This document shows, piece after piece, positions 8,612 to 17,623 of a DNA stretch of 64,000 nt. The notes beneath the pieces are model-generated. The model made no database searches. It saw only the letters and a list, made by a program, of their open reading frames with translations, and was not told the origin of the DNA. The translations under genes and the position numbers were made by a program. This DNA is from Methanocaldococcus sp. FS406-22 (GTDB lineage Archaea > AGJL01 > Methanococci > Methanococcales > Methanocaldococcaceae): assembly GCF_000025525.1 (NCBI RefSeq), contig NC_013887.1, forward strand, positions 878,729-942,728. Reading direction: 5' to 3'. Position 1 is the stretch's first letter; every line of letters starts with the position of its first letter.

Positions 8612-9264
8612 AAAACTCTCCCTTTAACCTTATTTATGTCAAATTTTGCTGTTTCAGCAATAGCCATAACTGCCAAAACTCCTGCCTGCAATGGGTCTCC
8701 AACAACTAAATCAGCTACTTTTGGAACAGAGCCAAACATCTTTAAGCTTATTACTGGAATGCCTGTTTTTTCCTTTAACTCTTTAACTGCTTCAGTAATT
8801 TTCCCTCCCATTAAAGAGCCAGCCAAAACTAAAATCCCCACTCGTGGGAGAGTAGCTACTGCCTTAACTGCCTCATATAAGTTGTCTTCACCAACTATTG
8901 GGAGAGTATCGACACTAATTCTCTCCCCTCTGATATTATGCCTATCTGCCTCACTTATTGCTCCTCTCGCAACTTCAGCAACTTGGGCTCCACCACCAAT
9001 AATAATAACTCTCTTACCATAAATCTTTTTTAATGAGCTGTGAATTTCAAAGCTCTTTATATGCTCACAGCTTTCCATTCTTCTCTTTAGTTCATCTATA
9101 TCTTTAATTCCTTCAACTTCCATATAAATAAAGCCAGTTTCTCCATCATTTTTAATAAATTGCTGAGTATAAGTTATATTTCCTCCTAGTTCAGAAAGAA
9201 TTCCCGTAAGTTTGTGTAAAACTCCAACTTTGTTTTCTGCCTCTATACTTATCCCAATCTCCAT
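8608..9264 (-). CDS. ACT-domain protein (DUF5612-like), 218 aa
   Basis: Residues 1-75 form an ACT domain (ISIEAENKVGVLHKLTGILS, GGNITYTQQF), a small-ligand regulatory module. The rest is a Rossmann-like domain with VIIIGGGAQVAEVARGAI and a region ending VVGDPLQAGVLAVMAIAETA. This two-domain arrangement is common in methanogens but not functionally characterised. It is the first gene of a two-gene unit with adenine deaminase, so a link to purine or amino-acid regulation is possible but not shown. Confidence 0.75.
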   Translation of the reverse strand: MEIGISIEAENKVGVLHKLTGILSELGGNITYTQQFIKNDGETGFIYMEVEGIKDIDELKRRMESCEHIKSFEIHSSLKKIYGKRVIIIGGGAQVAEVARGAISEADRHNIRGERISVDTLPIVGEDNLYEAVKAVATLPRVGILVLAGSLMGGKITEAVKELKEKTGIPVISLKMFGSVPKVADLVVGDPLQAGVLAVMAIAETAKFDINKVKGRVL

Positions 9265-9331
9265 GCTCTCACATTAATTTTTATTATTACAAAATTTGAG
9301 TATATATAAATAAGATAAAGATGTCAAATAA

Positions 9332-9667
9332 CTAAAAATCAGTTAAATTATCTAAATCGTCAGTATCATCAAAAGCATCTGCCGTTTCAGTAATATCCTC
9401 TCCTTCTTTCATATCTTTTCTATTGTCCTCGTCCTCTATCACATCTTCTATAGCATCAGCTATTAATTCTCCAGCTATAACGCCTCCAGCAACAGCTGCG
9501 GCAGTACCCAATAGGTTGTTATCTCTTTCGACTATAACTGTTCTATTAACGGTTTCATTTACAGTTTCTTTCCTTCTACCAAATATCAAATATCCCAACA
9601 TCAATCCAAAACCAACTAAAATAAATGCTAATCCAAAAAATAAAATTAATAAGGTTAATGGTGTCAT
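9332..9667 (-). CDS. Small membrane-anchored acidic protein, 111 aa
   Basis: One N-terminal membrane helix (LTLLILFFGLAFILVGFGLM) is followed by a basic stop-transfer stretch (FGRRKE). Then come a Gly/Ala-rich segment (GTAAAVAGGVIAGELIADAI) and a tail rich in Asp and Glu. The ATG at 9667 is chosen because GTGAT precedes it; an earlier in-frame GTG at 9676 is possible. It sits between hisD and the ACT gene on the same strand. Likely a membrane-anchored protein with a soluble acidic tail; no family recognised. Confidence 0.6.
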   Translation of the reverse strand: MTPLTLLILFFGLAFILVGFGLMLGYLIFGRRKETVNETVNRTVIVERDNNLLGTAAAVAGGVIAGELIADAIEDVIEDEDNRKDMKEGEDITETADAFDDTDDLDNLTDF

Positions 9668-9685
9668 AACCATCACACAAAAATT

Positions 9686-10963
9686 TTATTTTAATCTTCT
9701 CTTAACAGCTTCAGCATGTCCATACAATCCTTCAGCTTCAGCTAAGGTGATAACAATATCAGCTATATTTTTTAAACTCTCTTTATCCAATTTTTGATAA
9801 GTTATTTTCTTTAAAAATGTCTCTACATTTAAACCAGAACTCATTCTTGCAAATTGTGAAGTTGGCAAAACATGGTTTGTTCCTGATGCGTAATCTCCAA
9901 CAGGAACTGGGCTATATTCTCCTAAAAATACACTTCCAGCATGTTTAATTTTATTTAAAACTTCTTCTGGATTTTTGGTTAATATTTCCAAATGTTCTGG
10001 GGCGTATTTATTTGAAAATTCAATACACTCTTCTAAATCACCAATTAATATGGCAGAGTTTTCTAAGGCTTTTAAAATAATCTCTTTTCTTTCAGCTTTT
10101 TCTATCTCATCAAATATTTTATTTTTAATTTCCTCTGCTTTCTTTTCAGATGTTGTTGTTATTATGCAAGAGGCATTAGGGTCGTGTTCAGCTTGAGCAA
10201 TAAAATCTAAGGCAACAAATTCTGAATCTGCAGTTTCATCAGCAATAATTAAAACCTCTGAAGGACCTGCTAAGAAATCTATGGCAACTTCTCCATAAAC
10301 CATTTTTTTGGCTGTTGTTACATATATATTTCCAGGCCCTACAATAATATCAACCTTTGGAATTGTTTCTGTTCCATAAGCTAAAGCTCCTATTGCCTGA
10401 ACTCCTCCAACTTTATAAATAGCTGAAACTCCAACAATATCTCCTGCTATCAATGTAGCTGGATTACCTTTCCCTTCTTTTGTTGGTGGGGAGGTGATAT
10501 ATATCTCTTCACATCCAGCTACTTTTGCAGGGATTGTTGTCATTAAAACTGTGGATGGATAGAAAGCCCTTCCTCCAGGAACATAGCATCCAACTTTTTC
10601 TATTGCTCTAACAACCTGTCCTAAAACTATACCATTATTTTTAACCTCTAAATCTTTAATTTGTTCCATTTGCTTTTTGTGGAAGAAGTATATGTTATCC
10701 TTAGCCTTCTCTATAGCCTCAACAACCTTATAATCTACTGAATTATAAGCCTCTTCTATTTCCTCTTCTGAAACTCTAAAATCTTCTATTTCTACACCAT
10801 CAAACTTTTTTGTGTAATATTTTAATGCTTCATCCCCTTTTTCTTTAACGTCTTTCAAAATCTCCATCACTGTTGGTAATATTTCCTCAAAGTTAGCTTT
10901 ATTCCTATTAATTATTTTTTCCTCCTCTTCTTTTGTTAATTCCTTAATTTTTTTGATTATCAT
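9686..10963 (-). CDS. hisD: Histidinol dehydrogenase
   Basis: Catalyses the last two oxidations of histidine synthesis, L-histidinol to L-histidine with NAD. Family signatures are GQVVRAIEKVGCYVPGGRA, the NAD-binding VGPGNIYVTTAKKMVYG, DFLAGPSEVLIIADE, the metal and catalytic region AQAEHDPNA, and NKYAPEHLEI. The start is ATG 10963 (MIIKKIKELTKEEE), with GGTGG upstream; the frame opens 12 bases earlier. The 425-residue length is normal (MJ1456 by memory). Divergent from the gene at 11052 with an 88-base promoter region. Confidence 0.95.
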   Translation of the reverse strand: MIIKKIKELTKEEEEKIINRNKANFEEILPTVMEILKDVKEKGDEALKYYTKKFDGVEIEDFRVSEEEIEEAYNSVDYKVVEAIEKAKDNIYFFHKKQMEQIKDLEVKNNGIVLGQVVRAIEKVGCYVPGGRAFYPSTVLMTTIPAKVAGCEEIYITSPPTKEGKGNPATLIAGDIVGVSAIYKVGGVQAIGALAYGTETIPKVDIIVGPGNIYVTTAKKMVYGEVAIDFLAGPSEVLIIADETADSEFVALDFIAQAEHDPNASCIITTTSEKKAEEIKNKIFDEIEKAERKEIILKALENSAILIGDLEECIEFSNKYAPEHLEILTKNPEEVLNKIKHAGSVFLGEYSPVPVGDYASGTNHVLPTSQFARMSSGLNVETFLKKITYQKLDKESLKNIADIVITLAEAEGLYGHAEAVKRRLK

Positions 10964-11004
10964 CTTTGCCACCATAAATTTTTGATTGACAAACTTTATA
11001 TATA

Positions 11005-11013
11005 GTTAGTGCT
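11005..11013 (+). promoter_or_regulatory. TATA-box promoter for the 11052 gene
   Basis: AAACTTTATATATAGTTAGTGC (core TTTATATAT near 10994-11004 and downstream) lies about 45 bases before the ATG at 11052, in the intergenic region shared with hisD. The position fits an archaeal TATA box with transcription starting about 25 bases downstream. The exact coordinates are approximate. Confidence 0.4.
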
Positions 11014-11051
11014 TATATTATTTACTATTAAGAAAAATTTAGGGTGAGAAA

Positions 11052-11969
11052 ATGATATTGTTTGAGTGGGGGACTTATAATGCTTTATCAACATTAAAGC
11101 AGGCAGCATTATTGGGGACAAGAATTACTGAAATTCCACCAGCAGTGTTATCAAGAAGATTGCCATCTGGATACTATGAAAGCTACAAAAAATTAGGTGG
11201 GGAATATTTCACCTCAATCTTAGCTCACGGTCCATATTACAGCTTAACGTCAGAGAAAGGATTAAAAGGACATCTCTCAGCCATAGAAAAAGCTACATTA
11301 TGTGGGGCTGAGATATACAACTACCACCTTGGAAAAAGAGTGGGAGATGATTTGAACTACCACTTGGATGTTTTAAAAAAGTTCAGTGAAGTTAATAATG
11401 ACATAATTTACTCTCCAGAACCAGCCACAAACATTGGTGAGTTTGGAACATTAGATGAGCTTGAAGAACTTGTAAAGGCAGCTAAAGAGGAAGATATAAA
11501 AATCATTCCATCATTACAGTTAGAAAACATATTCTTAAATGAATTGGGTGTTTATGAGAAGGATGATTTAGATGAAGCAGCTGAAAAGGCAGATGTTGAT
11601 TGGTGGCTAAAGATTTTCAGAAGAATGGATAAAATATCAGATTATATAATGCACTTCAGGTTTTCACAGGTTATAGGGTTAAAATATGGAAGAAGATTCT
11701 ATAAGAAGAGAGTTCCTTTAGGTAAAGGTTATCCACCAGTTGAACCATTAACTGAAGCTTTAGCTACATACTTAGTAGATAATGCTACAAGAGGGGGCTT
11801 TAAGAAAGTTCTATTTGTCTATACTGGGTTACCAGAAGTTAAGTATAGAGATTTAATTGACTTATATGCAATGATTATGAAGAAATCCATTGATAAGTTA
11901 ATGAGCAAGGAGAGCCAGGTTGAATATGGTGATTTCTACAAATTTATGAGTTCAGAAGAGGAAGAATAA
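11052..11969 (+). CDS. TIM-barrel (AP endonuclease/sugar isomerase-like) protein, 305 aa
   Basis: The protein begins MILFEWGTYNALSTLKQAAL. It has the strand-ending residues of a xylose-isomerase-like barrel: ILAHGPYYSL, GAEIYNYHLGKR, IIYSPEPATN, IIPSLQLENI and YIMHFRFSQ. The His, Glu and Asp residues at strand ends suggest a metal site, as in endonuclease IV or sugar-phosphate isomerases. The ATG at 11052 is preceded by GGGTGAG. It ends in an acidic EEEE tail. It is a well-conserved methanogen gene with unknown substrate (MJ1455 by memory). Confidence 0.65.
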   Translation: MILFEWGTYNALSTLKQAALLGTRITEIPPAVLSRRLPSGYYESYKKLGGEYFTSILAHGPYYSLTSEKGLKGHLSAIEKATLCGAEIYNYHLGKRVGDDLNYHLDVLKKFSEVNNDIIYSPEPATNIGEFGTLDELEELVKAAKEEDIKIIPSLQLENIFLNELGVYEKDDLDEAAEKADVDWWLKIFRRMDKISDYIMHFRFSQVIGLKYGRRFYKKRVPLGKGYPPVEPLTEALATYLVDNATRGGFKKVLFVYTGLPEVKYRDLIDLYAMIMKKSIDKLMSKESQVEYGDFYKFMSSEEEE

Positions 11970-12071
11970 TTTTCTTTTTTTCTATTTTTATATTTTTAAA
12001 AATTAATTACACTAAACTTAAAATATTATTTCGCATTCTATTTTTAAATAAAACAGAATAAGGTAGAGAAT

Positions 12072-12734
12072 ATGATATGTCTACCAGTAGTTGAAGATAG
12101 TGTAGAAAAAGCAATAAAAACAGCTGAAAAGTATTTAGAAATAGCAGATATTGTTGAATTTAGGATAGATATGCTTAAAGAAGTTAGTGAAGAAGATATA
12201 AAGAAATTTGCTAAATATCCTTGCATAATAACCGTTAGACCAGATTGGGAAGGTGGTTATTGGAAAGGAAATAATGAGGAAAGATTAAACTTAATAAAAA
12301 AGGCAATTGAATATAATGCTAAGTATGTTGATATTGAGTTAAGAGAAGAGAAAAATAAAGAAATTGTAAAATTTAGAGATGAAATTGGTTCAAAAACAAA
12401 AATTATAATCTCTTATCATGATTTTGAAAAAACTCCGTCAAAGGAAAAATTGGTAGATGTTGTTGAAAAAGCTCTTAGCATTGGAGATATAGCAAAATTT
12501 GCAACAATGGCAAATAGTAAAGAAGATGTCCTCAATATTTTAGAAGTGATAAATAAATATCCTGGAAAGATTATAGGCATTGGAATGGGGGAGAAAGGGA
12601 AACTAACAAGAATCTTGGGGGTTTATTTTGGCTCAATATTAACCTTTGCTTCTTACAAAGGGAAAAGCTCTGCCCCTGGGCAAGTTGATGTTGACACACT
12701 AAAAGAGATTTGGAAGTTAATGAAATTAGAGTAA
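12072..12734 (+). CDS. aroD: 3-dehydroquinate dehydratase, type I
   Basis: A 220-residue type I dehydroquinase that makes 3-dehydroshikimate in the aromatic amino acid pathway. The visible signatures are [35 protein letters not shown] (the catalytic His of the family), [10 protein letters not shown] with the Schiff-base Lys in IAKFA, and the C-terminal [12 protein letters not shown]. Length and motifs are normal. The gene ends nine bases inside the convergent DUF447 gene. Confidence 0.93.
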   Translation: MICLPVVEDSVEKAIKTAEKYLEIADIVEFRIDMLKEVSEEDIKKFAKYPCIITVRPDWEGGYWKGNNEERLNLIKKAIEYNAKYVDIELREEKNKEIVKFRDEIGSKTKIIISYHDFEKTPSKEKLVDVVEKALSIGDIAKFATMANSKEDVLNILEVINKYPGKIIGIGMGEKGKLTRILGVYFGSILTFASYKGKSSAPGQVDVDTLKEIWKLMKLE

Positions 12735-13304
12735 ATTTAAATTTCTTAGCATGGTTTCAGCCAATTGTTTATGCTCTCTACCACCAACTTTTTTAATTAT
12801 TGAGAAATATTTCTTCATTTCTTTTTCCATCTCTTTTTTGTCTTCTTCATCAATTTTTATGTTTTTGTTAGCTAATCTTGAATAAATAACTGCCATCTCA
12901 ACCAATAATCCGTCTGCTCTATTGTATGGCTTTGGAACTTTATCTAAATATATTCTTTTTATCTCTTCTCCCTCTACAATCATCAATCTGTTTTTTCCAA
13001 ATTTATCTTCCTTATCAATAAACTCCCTTTTAACAACTTTATAAAATATAGTATAATAGGAGTTTTTTAAATAGGGGATATCATTGTAGTAGAGATATTC
13101 ATCATTATCATCTAAAACTGCCTTTGCTATTTCAATTGGTGGAACTACATTAACCGAAAAATAATCTTCAGTTGAAAGATTTTCATAGGTATGAGAGCCA
13201 GAAAAAAGATGCATGATAACTTTTTTATCTTTAAAATAAACACCAATTGGGGCTTTATTGTCTTTGTTATCTTTCCTTGTTGCTACAACTACTTCATTTA
13301 TCAT
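12726..13304 (-). CDS. DUF447 family protein (FMN-binding split-barrel fold)
   Basis: A 192-residue protein starting [20 protein letters not shown]. The sequence [26 protein letters not shown] followed by FSVNVVPP is the flavin-reductase-like split barrel of DUF447, widespread in methanogens and of unknown reaction. The C-terminal part ([19 protein letters not shown]) is helical. ATG at 13304 is preceded by GGGAT. Its 3' end overlaps the 3' end of aroD by nine bases. It forms the left border of the defence-like island. Confidence 0.75.
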   Translation of the reverse strand: MINEVVVATRKDNKDNKAPIGVYFKDKKVIMHLFSGSHTYENLSTEDYFSVNVVPPIEIAKAVLDDNDEYLYYNDIPYLKNSYYTIFYKVVKREFIDKEDKFGKNRLMIVEGEEIKRIYLDKVPKPYNRADGLLVEMAVIYSRLANKNIKIDEEDKKEMEKEMKKYFSIIKKVGGREHKQLAETMLRNLNLL

Positions 13305-13378
13305 AATTATCCCAATTTAATGTTTAGTAATATTGCTTATAAAACACTAACCCATCTTAGAAATACTTAAAAGTAAAA

Positions 13379-13386
13379 TTTATATA
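13379..13386 (+). promoter_or_regulatory. TATA-box promoter of the BREX-like operon
   Basis: AAAATTTATATATTCC, with the TATA core TTTATATA, lies about 63 bases before the ATG at 13449. Upstream A residues could form the BRE. This is the only clear TATA match in front of the five genes, which are otherwise joined by overlaps or very short gaps, so one promoter probably serves all. Confidence 0.55.
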
Positions 13387-13448
13387 TTCCCCTTTTTTTG
13401 TATTATAAAAATGCTATATTTTAGGTCACTGATGTGGGGGTAAAGCTT

Positions 13449-13988
13449 ATGGATAACACATATAAATATTTAGATAGTGAATATTTAAAAAAACTTCTTG
13501 AGGTAGTTTCTAAGAATCATTATCAGATGCTATTAATTTCAGAACCTGAGAATCTTGATCTTAATCCTAAATCTAAAAAATTAAAGGAAGAAATAATAGA
13601 CTGGATAACAAAAAATGGTGGAAAATATTATGACATCTCACAAATTGTTGTAGAATTGCTTGAAGAAGATATATCTTCAGTAGAAATTGGGCTGAAACTT
13701 AATGATATAATTTATGACATTATATCAAAAAATAGTGGTATTCCTGAACCAATAATATTTGATAATGTTGGATTACTGTTTTCAAAAGATTTTGGGGGAT
13801 TAGAGCCAATAAGAACATTTAAATACCACTCAAGAACTCATCCAATAGTTTTATTTGTCCCATTAAAATTAAATAAACTTAGACAAACTGCAACATTCGG
13901 AAATCCTGGAGATGAGGATTATAGAAGCGACATAGATATCTCAGAAATTATATGTGTAGAGTTAAAGGAGATGATGGCCGATGGTTAA
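13449..13988 (+). CDS. BREX-like small protein (BrxF- or BrxB-like), first gene of defence operon
   Basis: A 179-residue protein starting MDNTYKYLDSEYLKKLLEVV; GTGGGGG upstream fits this ATG, though GTG 13434 is possible. The N-terminal half reads like an AAA-type sensor protein (NHYQMLLISEPENLDL) without a Walker A loop. The C-terminal half (HPIVLFVPLKLNKLRQTATF, then GNPGDEDYRSDIDISEIICV) recalls the end of BrxB/BrxF proteins of BREX systems. Its position directly before the large ATPase, with an 8-base overlap, matches brxF-brxC order in type 3 BREX. Similarity is weak by eye; placement in the operon is the stronger argument. Confidence 0.5.
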   Translation: MDNTYKYLDSEYLKKLLEVVSKNHYQMLLISEPENLDLNPKSKKLKEEIIDWITKNGGKYYDISQIVVELLEEDISSVEIGLKLNDIIYDIISKNSGIPEPIIFDNVGLLFSKDFGGLEPIRTFKYHSRTHPIVLFVPLKLNKLRQTATFGNPGDEDYRSDIDISEIICVELKEMMADG

Positions 13989-16900
13989 GGTAAAAGAACT
14001 TTTTAATTTTCAGGAGATTCGTCCAGTCATACAAGTAGTAAAAGATGATCCAAAAGAGCTTGTTTCAACCTTTGTAGTTTCAGATAAAATGAAGAAAGAT
14101 ATTGAGCTTATAGTTCAGAACTTAAATGATATCCAACATCGTTCAATCTTTATAATTGGTGATTATGGTACTGGAAAGTCACATTTCTTGGGTTTTATTG
14201 TAAATATAGCAGGAGATAAATCTCTAATTGATTATATACAAGATGAAGATCTTAAAAAATACTTAAAAGAAAACTTAGAAAAAGATTTCATTATTGTTGT
14301 ATATGAGTTAAATCCAATTAGACAGCCATTTGGACTCATTTTTTATCTTATAATGCAAATGTACCTTGAGAAAAATTACGGAATAAAAATTAACGTCCCA
14401 AAAACAGAGGAAGAATTTAATAGCATTTTAGACCATAAGCAATACATAATCGACAATATAATTAAACCTGTAAAAGAAAAATTTCCTGATAGAGGGATTA
14501 TAGTCGCATTTGATGAGTTATCCGACTTTCTTAGACAGAAACATAGGGAGGACGTTAATCAAGATATGCAGTTTATAAGGATACTTGGAGAATTATCTGA
14601 AAAAGAAGATATAATATTCATTTTTTCAATGCAAGAAAATATCTTTAGAAGCCCTCTTTATGTTGACCAAGCAGATGCCGTAAGTAGAGTTTACCAAAGA
14701 TACCATATAATCGAAATTACTAAAGAGGACGTTGAGAAAGTCCTTGCACAAAGGATAGTTCCAAAAACTCCAGCCCAAATTGCAAAGCTTAGAGAACTTT
14801 TATCACAGTATAAAAAATATTATGAGGATTTTGAAGGAAAAGAAGATGAATTTATCGAACTCTATCCAATTCATCCGTCCGTTTTACATGCATTTAGGCA
14901 ATTACCTTACTTCCAAAAAAGAGGAATTTTAAAATTTGCGATGGACAAAATAAAGGAAATACTTGATAAAGAATTCCCAGCTTTTGTAACAATGGATTCA
15001 ATATTTGATGAAATTTATAATAACCCTACAATATCAAATACTGAAGAAGTAAGGGAAGTTTTAGATGTTGTTGAAAGATTGCTATACAAGATACAATCCA
15101 TTCCTGCTCTTAGAAAAGATAGGGATATTGCAGAGCGTATAATTAAATCTCTTGCAGTATATAAGTTGATGAAACCTGAGGAAAAACCAACTCCCTACCA
15201 AATTGCTTATGATTTAATGGTTCTTCCAAGATTAGAATCAATAGAGATAAATGACTATATACTCGGTATTATAAAAAGAATTAGAAGAGAAACTGCTGGA
15301 CAATTTTTAGGTTATGATGAAAAGGAAAAGAAATTCTATATAGATTTGGAAAGAAAGATTGACTACGATGAAATAATAAACAGAAAGATTTCTATACAGA
15401 GTAATGATGACCGCGAATCTTACCTTTTTGAATTTTTGAGGGAGAGTTTAGAACTCTCCAGAGATGACGTAAAATTAGAAAGGCCAAGTATAAAGATTTT
15501 TAGAACTACAGCATTCTGGGAAAGTAGAAAGGGATTCCGTAATGGATTTATAATATTTGAAGGTAAAAATCTTAAAAATTCCGCTAAAGAATATAAAAAT
15601 TTCTTAGGAAATGATTTTGCAGTAGTGGTTGTTTCTCCATATAAGTCAGAATCGATTTTTGAACCATCTGATGCTACCATATTAATTAAGCTAAAAATTA
15701 AGGAATCTGAAGAAAATCTAAAGAGATATTCAGCAATTAAAGCCCTTATTGGAGATAGACAGTATGTTAATGTTATGAAAGATAAATTAGCTACAGTAAA
15801 AAGAAAATTGGTAGATGAATTAACAAATGATATGCTAAATTCTGTAATTAACTATAATGGAAAAAATATTGTTGTTGGAGACTTAGTTGGTGAAGAAGTT
15901 GGAGATATCTACACTATTATTGAAAAGATAAAATCAAAATTGTTGGAAGATTACTTTAGTAGAGAGTATAGTGAGTATCCAAAATTCTCAATAAAAATAA
16001 CTCCAGAAAATATTGAAGATGTTGTGAAAAGAGTATTGGAGGATATTTTAGCATCTCCAGACCCTGAAAATTATAGGAAAGATACCATTAAAATACTCTC
16101 AGACTTGGGATTATATAGCCAAGGCAAATTGAAAATAACTGATAACCCATACATATCAAAAATACAAGATTTATTGAGTGGAAAAACAAAGGATTTCAAG
16201 TCAATCCTTGAAAAAATGTCTCAAAAACCTTATGGAATACAAAAAGAGATTTCCTACATTTTTGTTAGTGTTCTACTCATAAATGATGAGATTGAATTAA
16301 AGAAATCAACAAAAGATCGTATAGGGCCATTAGAGATACGTGAGCTTTTAAAGAAAAAAGGTTTATCAGCATTTGATATTGTTAAATATATAGAACCTGT
16401 TTCAGAATTCCCAGTTAATGACCTTCAAAAGATATTTGATGCTTTAGAATTAGATTCAACAAAAATTAGAATAAAAAATCAGAGATTAGATGCATTAAAG
16501 GACTACAAATTCAGAGTAAGTGAATTAGAAGATGTAATTAAAAAACTTAATGACTTACAATCCAAGATTGATAAAATAAAAAATTTAGGATTTACAGTTT
16601 CTGAGGATAAAATACAATCATTATTGAACATTGCAAACAATAAAGAGTTATTGAATAAATTAAAAGAAGTTAATTCACTACATGATTTCAATAAGATACA
16701 CAAAATATCTCCTGAATTAATTAAAGAATGGAGAGAAAGCATAGAAATCTTAGGAAGATTAACGAACGACCTTGAGAAGATAATCCCACTACTTGAGTAT
16801 GCAAAATCTGCAAAAGACATTATAGATGCATGTGAGGATATATTCTCAGAAATTTATGTCAAAAAGTTGAATGAGCTATACGAAGAGGTAGTTAAAATTA

Positions 16901-17613
16901 TTGAAAGTGATAAATTACTTGATATTCAACATAGGTTGCCTATTCCAGGAAAACTTGAAGAATTTAAGAGACTATATATCGAGGCTTATGCTGAAGCACA
17001 TAAAAGGTACTTTGAAAAAGAAGAGTGGAAAGAACTTAACAAACTTCTGAATTCTGAAACTTTAAAAGAACTTAAGATACTCTCACAAGTGAGGTGCATA
17101 AATGGTTCTATAGTAGAACAAATTGAAAATGAAATTTATGAACTTCTTAAGAAAAGATGTAATATCACTAATCCAGAACAACACTTAACATATATGCCAG
17201 TATGTTATTGCGGATTCCCAAGAGATTCTCCTATAGGTATTGATTTATCACAAAAAGTTCAAGAATTAAGTAAAAAAATTGATGAATTAAGAGATGAATG
17301 GGAGAGAGTAATTATTGAGGAGATTAAAAAAGTTCAAGATAAAATAGAGTTCTTAAAACCAAATGAAAAAGATGCTATTGAAGATATTATTGCTCAAAAC
17401 TCACTTGGAGAGGTTGATAGAGAGTTAGTAAGTATTATAAATAAACTATTTGAGGACTTCCAAGTTGTTGAAATTAGACTTGAAGAATTTTATGAATGGT
17501 TAGGGGAGGGAGGATACCTATTAACTCCAGAGGAACTAAAAGAAAAATTTGAAGAATTTATTAAAATAAAAGTTCCTAAGGGAGAAAATGTTAGGGTAAA
17601 AATTGTAAAATGA
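13981..17613 (+). CDS. brxC: BrxC/PglY-like P-loop ATPase, 1210 aa
   Basis: A very large ATPase. Walker A is GDYGTGKSHFLG near residue 60; Walker B is IIVAFDELSDFLRQK near residue 175; a sensor-like IIFIFSMQENIF follows. The region PIHPSVLHAFRQLPYFQKRG is typical of BrxC/PglY (DUF6079-type) proteins. The middle and C-terminal thirds are helical and coiled-coil rich (residues about 830-1000). Near residue 1075 a CYCGFP segment may help form a metal site. Known for the family: BrxC is a core, indispensable ATPase of BREX phage-exclusion systems. The ATG overlaps the previous gene by eight bases, and the methyltransferase gene follows 10 bases after its stop. Confidence 0.75.
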   Translation: MVKVKELFNFQEIRPVIQVVKDDPKELVSTFVVSDKMKKDIELIVQNLNDIQHRSIFIIGDYGTGKSHFLGFIVNIAGDKSLIDYIQDEDLKKYLKENLEKDFIIVVYELNPIRQPFGLIFYLIMQMYLEKNYGIKINVPKTEEEFNSILDHKQYIIDNIIKPVKEKFPDRGIIVAFDELSDFLRQKHREDVNQDMQFIRILGELSEKEDIIFIFSMQENIFRSPLYVDQADAVSRVYQRYHIIEITKEDVEKVLAQRIVPKTPAQIAKLRELLSQYKKYYEDFEGKEDEFIELYPIHPSVLHAFRQLPYFQKRGILKFAMDKIKEILDKEFPAFVTMDSIFDEIYNNPTISNTEEVREVLDVVERLLYKIQSIPALRKDRDIAERIIKSLAVYKLMKPEEKPTPYQIAYDLMVLPRLESIEINDYILGIIKRIRRETAGQFLGYDEKEKKFYIDLERKIDYDEIINRKISIQSNDDRESYLFEFLRESLELSRDDVKLERPSIKIFRTTAFWESRKGFRNGFIIFEGKNLKNSAKEYKNFLGNDFAVVVVSPYKSESIFEPSDATILIKLKIKESEENLKRYSAIKALIGDRQYVNVMKDKLATVKRKLVDELTNDMLNSVINYNGKNIVVGDLVGEEVGDIYTIIEKIKSKLLEDYFSREYSEYPKFSIKITPENIEDVVKRVLEDILASPDPENYRKDTIKILSDLGLYSQGKLKITDNPYISKIQDLLSGKTKDFKSILEKMSQKPYGIQKEISYIFVSVLLINDEIELKKSTKDRIGPLEIRELLKKKGLSAFDIVKYIEPVSEFPVNDLQKIFDALELDSTKIRIKNQRLDALKDYKFRVSELEDVIKKLNDLQSKIDKIKNLGFTVSEDKIQSLLNIANNKELLNKLKEVNSLHDFNKIHKISPELIKEWRESIEILGRLTNDLEKIIPLLEYAKSAKDIIDACEDIFSEIYVKKLNELYEEVVKIIESDKLLDIQHRLPIPGKLEEFKRLYIEAYAEAHKRYFEKEEWKELNKLLNSETLKELKILSQVRCINGSIVEQIENEIYELLKKRCNITNPEQHLTYMPVCYCGFPRDSPIGIDLSQKVQELSKKIDELRDEWERVIIEEIKKVQDKIEFLKPNEKDAIEDIIAQNSLGEVDRELVSIINKLFEDFQVVEIRLEEFYEWLGEGGYLLTPEELKEKFEEFIKIKVPKGENVRVKIVK

Positions 17614-17623
17614 GGTGTTTATA

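Noticed and set aside
13981-17613. Large ATPase as an SMC- or Rad50-like protein
   Set aside because: It has coiled coil stretches but lacks an ABC signature motif and a C-terminal Walker B; the P-loop and following segments fit BrxC/PglY.
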